Source: an uncultured Chloroflexota bacterium (lineage in GTDB: Bacteria; Chloroflexota; Limnocylindria; Limnocylindrales; Limnocylindraceae). Taken from it: DNA of 9,510 nucleotides. Positions within the stretch are counted from its first letter, which is position 1. Every line of letters starts with the position of its first letter. The DNA lies in the NCBI GenBank assembly GCA_903820655.1, contig CAIJIA010000111.1, forward strand, positions 1-9,510, given 5' to 3'. The translations under genes were made by a program, and so were the position numbers. A model generated the notes under the pieces. The model was not told where the DNA came from. It made no database searches and worked only from the letters and a program-made list of their open reading frames with translations. This document shows, piece by piece, positions 5,181 to 9,510 of this stretch.

Positions 5181-6197
5181 ATGGCCACTGCTAGCGTGAC
5201 GAGCAGTACTGCAGGGCGTCTCCTTGGCACTGTACGCCTGCCACTCAGCATCTTCGCCTTCCTGGCGCTGGCATTAGGTGTGCTCGGGATCGACCAGTTT
5301 GTGAACGCCATGACGCTCGGCGCAATCTACGCCCTCGTCGCCCTCGGCTACACCATGGTCTACGGCATCATCGAGCTGATCAACTTTGCCCACGGCGACG
5401 TCTTCATGGTCGGCTCCTTCGTGGCCATGTTCATTAGCAGCAGCCTTTTGGGTAACGAGGGGAGCATTACGAACGTTCCACTCCTTGGTGTCAGCGTGCT
5501 CGTGCTCTTCGCGCTCACGATCGGTGTGATGGCCTTGCTCGGCGCACTGATTGAGCGACTTGCCTATCGACCACTCCGTCGCGCCCCAAAGCTGGCCCCG
5601 CTCATCACCGCCATCGGCGTGAGCTTCATCTTGCAGAACCTCATCCAGTTCTTCTTCGGACCAACCATCGTCACGGTGCCGCAGCTCGTGCCAATTGAAT
5701 GGTCGATCCAGATCTCTGGGTCGCGGGTACCCCTCTTGAATCTCTTCGTGATCGCGAGCTCGGTGATCTTGATGGTGGCCCTACAGCTCTTCATCTCACG
5801 CACCCGCACCGGCCGCGCGATGCGCACCACCTCTATGGACCGTGATGCATCGTCGCTGATGGGCGTCAACATTAATCGCACGATCATGATCACCTTCCTG
5901 ATCGGCTCTGGTCTCGCTGGCGCTGCAGGCGTCGTGCACGGCTTGTACTACGGCAACACCAATTACAGCCTTGGGTTCCAGTCCGGCCTGAAGGCCTTTA
6001 CGGCAGCGGTGCTTGGCGGTATCGGAAACACGGCGGGCGCTGCCCTCGGAGGCTTCCTCATTGCCTTCGTGGAGGTTGGTGCATCGGCGTTCGGTTACGG
6101 CCGTTGGGGTGGTGCAGTTGTCTTCTCGCTCCTCGTCATCTTCTTAGTCTTCCGACCTACTGGTCTCCTCGGCTCGCACACAGGTGACCGCGCATGA
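5181..6197 (+). CDS. livH: Branched-chain amino acid ABC transporter permease LivH
   Basis: One of the two membrane subunits of the importer; it pairs with LivM to form the channel. The 338 residues contain the LivH blocks NAMTLGAIYALVALGYTMVY (42-61), INFAHGDVFMVGSF (67-80), the cytoplasmic loop GALIERLAYRPLRRAPKLAP (121-140), SRTRTGRAMRTTSMDRDAS (206-224), LMGVNINRTI (226-235) and FTAAVLGGIGNTAGAALGG (273-291), the conserved loop that docks the ATPases. About eight hydrophobic segments are visible. The N-terminus carries about 35 more residues than E. coli LivH, including an extra hydrophobic stretch (LPLSIFAFLALALGVLGI, 20-37). A G-rich Shine-Dalgarno (GAGGGGGG, from 5170) precedes the ATG. 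The stop overlaps livM as ATGA. Confidence 0.93.
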   Translation: MATASVTSSTAGRLLGTVRLPLSIFAFLALALGVLGIDQFVNAMTLGAIYALVALGYTMVYGIIELINFAHGDVFMVGSFVAMFISSSLLGNEGSITNVPLLGVSVLVLFALTIGVMALLGALIERLAYRPLRRAPKLAPLITAIGVSFILQNLIQFFFGPTIVTVPQLVPIEWSIQISGSRVPLLNLFVIASSVILMVALQLFISRTRTGRAMRTTSMDRDASSLMGVNINRTIMITFLIGSGLAGAAGVVHGLYYGNTNYSLGFQSGLKAFTAAVLGGIGNTAGAALGGFLIAFVEVGASAFGYGRWGGAVVFSLLVIFLVFRPTGLLGSHTGDRA

Positions 6198-7312
6198 GCC
6201 GAATCAGCACTGCCCTAAGCGCTCCATTCGCGCCGGTGCGAGCGTATTTCCGTAAGCACCGCAGCTTCGGCATCTTCGTCGGGGTGGCGCTGCTCAGCAT
6301 CGCCCTGCCACTCCTCACGCGCGTGCCGCCATTCGACGGCATTCAGTCGACGAACGCTTGGGTGAACGCCTTCACCACCGCCGCCATCTACGCAATGCTC
6401 GCGATGGGCCTCAATGTGGTGATCGGCTTTGCCGGACTCCTCGACCTCGGGTACGCCGCCTTCTTTGCCCTCGGCGGCTACACCTACGCTTTCGTCGCCT
6501 CGCCATTCACTGGAGTGCACTTGCCGTTTTGGCCGATGCTGCTTGCCGGTGGCGTCGTCGGCGCAATCTTCGGCGTGCTGCTCGGTGCACCAACGCTGCG
6601 CCTTCGCGGTGACTACCTCGCGATCGTGACCCTCGGCTTCGGAGAGATCGTGCCGATCACCCTGATGAATGCCGACAAGTTCACTGACGGCGTGAACGGT
6701 ATCGGTGGCATTGATAAGCCAAGCATTCCAGGGATCTTGCAGTTCACCCTCACCAACCCGTGGCCGATGTACGGATTGGTCATCGCCCTCTTTGCCCTCA
6801 TCATGATCATGATCTACCGACTTCAAGATTCCCGAATTGGCCGAACCTGGGATGCAATTCGTGAAGATGAACTCGCCGCAGAATCTTCTGGCGTGAATAT
6901 TGTGATCGCGAAGTTGCAGGCATTTGCCGTTGGCGCTTCGATCGCCGGCATCGTGGGCGTAGTGAACGCCGCCAAGATCACTATCGTCACGCCCGACCAG
7001 TTCCGGTTCGCTGTCTCCATCAGTGTTCTTGCCGCTGTGGTTCTAGGTGGTATGGGGAACACCATTGGTGTCGCTACTGGTGCGTTCGTTATCTACCTCT
7101 TCCAGAGCATTCTGCTCAAGCAGCTCAACACGCTGGTTGAGAATTTCAACATCCCCGTTCTCAATCAGATCGACTTCCTGGAGTTCCAGTACGTGCTCTA
7201 CGGCATCGTGCTGGTGCTCATGATGTTGAAGCGACCGCAGGGGATCTTCCCGGCACGTCGCCGCATGCGTGAATTCGCCCCGTTGAAGATCGGGAAGCGA
7301 GGGGCCAAGTGA
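6194..7312 (+). CDS. livM: Branched-chain amino acid ABC transporter permease LivM
   Basis: Second membrane subunit of the importer, partner of LivH. The 372 residues show the family blocks NAFTTAAIYAMLAMGLNVVI (58-77), GLLDLGYAAFFALGGYTYA (81-99), PTLRLRGDYLAIVTLGFGEI (133-152), the NGIGG loop (168-172), GRTWDAIREDELAAESSGVN (216-235), LQAFAVGASIAGIVGV (241-256), and the ATPase-docking loop VVLGGMGNTIGVATGA (282-297). The C-terminus KRPQGIFPARRR (346-357) is typical. The start overlaps the livH stop by 4 nt and the stop overlaps the livG start by 4 nt, so translation is probably coupled. Length is usual for the stand-alone form; E. coli LivM is somewhat longer at its N-terminus. Confidence 0.93.
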   Translation: MSRISTALSAPFAPVRAYFRKHRSFGIFVGVALLSIALPLLTRVPPFDGIQSTNAWVNAFTTAAIYAMLAMGLNVVIGFAGLLDLGYAAFFALGGYTYAFVASPFTGVHLPFWPMLLAGGVVGAIFGVLLGAPTLRLRGDYLAIVTLGFGEIVPITLMNADKFTDGVNGIGGIDKPSIPGILQFTLTNPWPMYGLVIALFALIMIMIYRLQDSRIGRTWDAIREDELAAESSGVNIVIAKLQAFAVGASIAGIVGVVNAAKITIVTPDQFRFAVSISVLAAVVLGGMGNTIGVATGAFVIYLFQSILLKQLNTLVENFNIPVLNQIDFLEFQYVLYGIVLVLMMLKRPQGIFPARRRMREFAPLKIGKRGAK

Positions 7313-8331
7313 GCGCAGCAAAAGGCGGACCAATGTTGAAGGCTCGTGGCATCACGCGAAAGTTCGGCGGCCTCGTCGCCGTGAACAGCGTCGACTTCGA
7401 GATCCCACGCGGCTCGATTAGCGCGATTATCGGGCCGAACGGGGCCGGTAAGACCACCTTCTTCAATGTCATCGCCGGCATCTACGCGCCAACGTCGGGG
7501 TCTATTGAGCTCGATGGCAAGCCGCTCATCTCGCCGCCGACCGGGTCAGGCCGAGAGCCGATCCTGCTGATCCTCCCGACCATTCCGTTTATCGGACTCG
7601 CGATCTACTTCCTGCTCGCCGTTGGTGGCGACGCAGGCCTCGTTGAGGGTGTGGCCTCGGTCGCCGTGGCGCTGCTTGGCTTTGTGGGTGCCCTGCTCCT
7701 AAATATCGTGCGACCAGCCTGGTACAACCGCCTCATCAAGCGCATTGGCGTCACGCGGCCGGCGCGACCGAACGACATGGTGGTTGCTGGCCTTGCACGC
7801 ACCTTCCAGAACATTCGCCTCTACAAGAGCCTCACGACGCTCGAGAACATCCTGGTCGGCATGCACGTGCACATGCACGGCAACTTCATCGGCGCACTCT
7901 TCATTACGCGAAAGGTGCGCGAAGAGGAGGCGGCCGCCGAACAGCGCGCCCGCGAGCTCCTCGCCTTTGTTGACCTCGCCGGCATGGAGAACGAGTTGGC
8001 GGCCAACCTGCCGTACGGCAAGCAGCGCCTGCTCGAGATTGCCCGCGCGATCGCCAGCCGACCAAAGCTCCTCTTGCTCGATGAGCCAGCGGCCGGCATG
8101 AATCCGAAAGAGACCGAAGAGATGACCGCGCTCATTCGCCGTATTCGCGATGAGCTGGGCATCACCATCCTGCTGATCGAACATGACATGCGTGTGGTCA
8201 TGGGCATCTCAGACCACATCACGGTGCTGGACCACGGCGAAAAGATTGCCGAGGGCCTGCCGAAGGCGATCCGCACCAACCCAAAGGTGATCGAGGCCTA
8301 TCTCGGCCGCGGCGCCGCAGCGGGACACTGA
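7309..8331 (+). CDS. livG: Branched-chain amino acid ABC transporter ATP-binding protein LivG with inserted membrane hairpin
   Basis: Cytoplasmic ATPase subunit that powers LivHM. Motifs: ITRKFGGLVAVNSVDF (15-30), Walker A GPNGAGKTT (42-50), Q-loop GLARTFQNIRLYKSLT (161-176, Gln167), signature LPYGKQRLLEIARA (234-247, the usual degenerate LivG form), Walker B LLLLDEPAAGMNP (254-266, Glu259), switch LLIEHDMRVVMGISD (288-302, His292), and C-terminal IRTNPKVIEAYLG (321-333). At 340 residues it is about 85 longer than E. coli LivG (255). The excess is nearly all one block, residues 74-153, between the beta strand ending LDGKPL and the Q-loop. It holds two hydrophobic stretches of about 22 residues. 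The reading frame is unbroken and every catalytic motif remains, so this is an insertion and not decay. The GTG start gives a GTGA overlap with livM. The ATG at 7333, preceded by AAGGCGG, is a possible alternative (332 residues). Confidence 0.92.
   Translation: MSAAKGGPMLKARGITRKFGGLVAVNSVDFEIPRGSISAIIGPNGAGKTTFFNVIAGIYAPTSGSIELDGKPLISPPTGSGREPILLILPTIPFIGLAIYFLLAVGGDAGLVEGVASVAVALLGFVGALLLNIVRPAWYNRLIKRIGVTRPARPNDMVVAGLARTFQNIRLYKSLTTLENILVGMHVHMHGNFIGALFITRKVREEEAAAEQRARELLAFVDLAGMENELAANLPYGKQRLLEIARAIASRPKLLLLDEPAAGMNPKETEEMTALIRRIRDELGITILLIEHDMRVVMGISDHITVLDHGEKIAEGLPKAIRTNPKVIEAYLGRGAAAGH
7528..7767 (+). other. In-frame insertion in LivG predicted to form a two-helix membrane hairpin
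   Basis: Covers LivG residues 74-153. Segment 1 is about residues 84-105 (PILLILPTIPFIGLAIYFLL and on), segment 2 about 112-134 (ending VALLGFVGALLLNIV). They are joined by a short turn GGDAGLVEG bearing Asp and Glu. Basic residues cluster after segment 2 (R135, R141, K144, R145, R150, R153), which by the positive-inside rule puts both ends in the cytoplasm and the acidic turn outside. Stand-alone LivG proteins have only a short linker here, of the form xxGLPxxxIAxxG, before RTFQ. Membrane insertion is predicted by eye, not computed. Confidence 0.7.
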
Positions 8332-8337
8332 GAGGAG
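8332..8337 (+). promoter_or_regulatory. Shine-Dalgarno of livF
   Basis: GAGGAG, 7 nt before ATG 8345, lying in the 13-nt gap after the livG stop. It supports this start and allows independent initiation on the shared mRNA. Confidence 0.7.
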
Positions 8338-8344
8338 TACGGCG

Positions 8345-9058
8345 ATGGCACCACTGCTTGAACTAAAAGATGTGCACACGTACTACGGTGCGGTACACGC
8401 ACTTCGCGGCGTCTCACTGAAAGTTGAAGAGGGCGAGATCGTCACGCTCATCGGCTCCAACGGCGCCGGCAAGACAACAACGCTGCGCACGATCTCTGGC
8501 CTCGAGCGTGCTCGCTCGGGGAGCATCAAGCTGAAGGGGAAGTCGATTGAGGCGGCCGAGCCGCACGACATCGTACGACTTGGCGTGGGGCACAGCCCTG
8601 AGGGTCGCCGCGTCTTCTCCCGGATGTCGGTTCGCGAGAACCTCGAGATGGGTGCATTCCTGCGCAAGTCAGGCCCCGATGTGCAGAAGGACTTCAAGAA
8701 GGTCTTTGATCTCTTCCCACGGCTGAAGGAGCGCGAGAGCCAGGCCGCCGGCACCATGTCGGGCGGCGAACAGCAGATGCTCGCGATCGGACGCGCCCTG
8801 ATGGCGCAGCCAAAGATCCTGCTGCTCGACGAGCCTTCAATGGGCCTCGCGCCAATCTTGGTGGAGCAGATCTTCGACATCATCACCGAGATCAACTCCC
8901 GCGGAACAGCGGTGCTCTTGGTTGAGCAGAACGCCATGATGGCGCTCGGCATTGCCAAGCGCGGCTACATCTTGCAGATCGGCGAGGTCACCCTCGAAGA
9001 TAGCTGCGCGAAGTTGGCGAAGAACCCGAAGGTGCGCGAGGCCTACCTCGGCGTCTAG
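8345..9058 (+). CDS. livF: Branched-chain amino acid ABC transporter ATP-binding protein LivF
   Basis: Second ATPase subunit, forming a heterodimer with LivG. The 237 residues match the family size exactly (E. coli LivF 237), with no counterpart of the LivG insert. Motifs: LKDVHTYYGAVHALRGVSL (7-25), Walker A GSNGAGKTT (37-45), the LivF-type Q-loop replacement VGHSPEGRRVFSRMSVREN (81-99), signature TMSGGEQQMLAIGRAL (137-152), Walker B ILLLDEPSMGLAP (158-170, Glu163), and the switch block LLVEQNAMMAL (191-201), which has Gln in place of the usual His, as in other LivF proteins. It ends NPKVREAYLGV. It is the last gene of the cluster, and its stop lies in a CTAG shared with the convergent gene. 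No terminator hairpin is visible after it. Confidence 0.94.
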   Translation: MAPLLELKDVHTYYGAVHALRGVSLKVEEGEIVTLIGSNGAGKTTTLRTISGLERARSGSIKLKGKSIEAAEPHDIVRLGVGHSPEGRRVFSRMSVRENLEMGAFLRKSGPDVQKDFKKVFDLFPRLKERESQAAGTMSGGEQQMLAIGRALMAQPKILLLDEPSMGLAPILVEQIFDIITEINSRGTAVLLVEQNAMMALGIAKRGYILQIGEVTLEDSCAKLAKNPKVREAYLGV

Positions 9059-9510
9059 CCCGCAATCTTGCGCAGCGCCTTAAAGAGGCGCCGCCCGTCA
9101 CTCCGATCGGCAATCTCTCTCGGCATCTGGCCGCTGGTCGATCCGAGCAGCCGCTGATGTGCGGCGATGGCGTTTGCTAATCCGACAATGTGACGCGTTG
9201 GCTTTGCGCCACGCTCCCACCAGAGCCCGTCGATGGTCGTGGCCCCAGTCTCCTTAACTCGTCGCAGTTGGATGCGCCCGACGAGTGCATCACCCGCATG
9301 GATCGGCATCACGTATGGGCCGTAGACGCGTTTCTTTTCGGGGGTGTAGATCTCCCAGCGGTAGTGGAAGTTGTAGAGCGTCTCAAGGCGTTTCCGATCG
9401 TGGATGAGCGGGTCAAGCGGCGAGAGGAGCGTGACGGCATTCGGATCGGCGGCGACTGGGCGCGTGCCGGCGGTTGCGCGCATCGCCGCCTCAAGGGCGA
9501 AGCGCTCACC
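9055..9510 (-). CDS. Winged-helix DNA-binding protein, YcaQ family (crosslink-repair DNA glycosylase family), C-terminal part
   Basis: The frame is open from the right window edge to the stop at 9055. The visible 151 residues begin GERFALEAAMRATAG, so the N-terminal winged helices lie outside the window. Recognisable family blocks are TLLSPLDPLIHDRKRLETLY, then FHYRWEIYTPEKKRVYGPYV, then MPIHAGDALVGRIQLRR and a DGLWWE segment. These match the C-terminal region of YcaQ-like proteins, in which E. coli YcaQ (AlkX) unhooks DNA interstrand crosslinks and excises alkylated bases. The catalytic motif of the characterised enzymes lies in the missing N-terminal part, so activity cannot be judged. The ATG at 9483 is internal, not the start. 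The gene is convergent with livF. Confidence 0.8.
   Translation of the reverse strand, partial: GERFALEAAMRATAGTRPVAADPNAVTLLSPLDPLIHDRKRLETLYNFHYRWEIYTPEKKRVYGPYVMPIHAGDALVGRIQLRRVKETGATTIDGLWWERGAKPTRHIVGLANAIAAHQRLLGSTSGQMPREIADRSDGRRLFKALRKIAG

Noticed and set aside
6215..6826. A 203-residue open frame on the minus strand inside livM
   Set aside because: It is a shadow of the livM coding frame in GC-rich DNA. The composition is rich in His, Glu and Arg with no recognisable motif, and livM is unambiguous.
7528..7767. LivG insert as a mobile element, intein or frameshift artefact
   Set aside because: No flanking direct repeats, splicing motifs, in-frame stops or change in base composition are visible, and 240 nt is a multiple of three.
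7699..8184. Antisense open frame over the LivG insert and Q-loop, considered as a sign that the insert is a separate gene
   Set aside because: The sense frame is continuous and keeps ABC motifs on both sides, and the antisense product shows no family features.
1..9510. CRISPR array, defence system, phage or IS element, tRNA or rRNA
   Set aside because: There are no regularly spaced repeats, terminal inverted repeats, transposase or integrase motifs, or tRNA cloverleaf. Nearly all bases are covered by recognisable metabolic, transport or repair genes.

Overview
The window is ordinary GC-rich bacterial chromosome, densely packed with genes. I see no mobile element, phage gene, tRNA, rRNA or CRISPR array. 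Three genes appear to be transcribed as leaderless mRNAs: a GTANNNT -10 box ends 6-7 nt before the ATG and there is no Shine-Dalgarno. Combined with high GC, a mycobacterial-like citrate synthase subtype and the liv gene style, this fits an actinobacterial-type or Chloroflexota-type lineage. That placement is a low-confidence inference, because no rRNA or marker gene is present.

Left part (1-1386, minus strand): a two-gene unit of a small GlsB/YeaQ-type membrane protein followed, with an ATGA overlap, by a citrate synthase whose usual catalytic Asp is Glu. A 63-bp divergent spacer (1387-1449) carries one leaderless-type -10 box on each strand. Then, on the plus strand, come a fold-type I aspartate/aromatic aminotransferase (1450-2673) and a short class I mannose-6-phosphate isomerase (2724-3572). 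Each has its own near-identical GTAGACTC box exactly 6 nt before the ATG.

Centre and right (3573-9058, plus strand): a complete branched-chain amino acid (LIV/HAAT-type) ABC importer in the order binding protein, LivH, LivM, LivG, LivF. The binding-protein gene has a structured 218-nt upstream region and a strong Shine-Dalgarno. A GNRA-looped hairpin and a strong intrinsic terminator separate it from the permease/ATPase genes, as expected if the binding protein is made in excess. livH, livM and livG are joined by 4-nt overlaps. livF follows 13 nt later with its own Shine-Dalgarno.

The most unusual object is LivG. Its ATPase domain is interrupted, in frame, between the first beta-subdomain and the Q-loop by about 80 residues that look like a two-helix membrane hairpin, with all ATPase motifs intact on both sides. 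A soluble nucleotide-binding subunit would thereby become membrane-anchored.

Right edge (9055-9510, minus strand): the C-terminal part of a YcaQ-family winged-helix protein (interstrand-crosslink DNA glycosylase family) converges on livF. The two stop codons share one palindromic CTAG and no terminator is visible between them.
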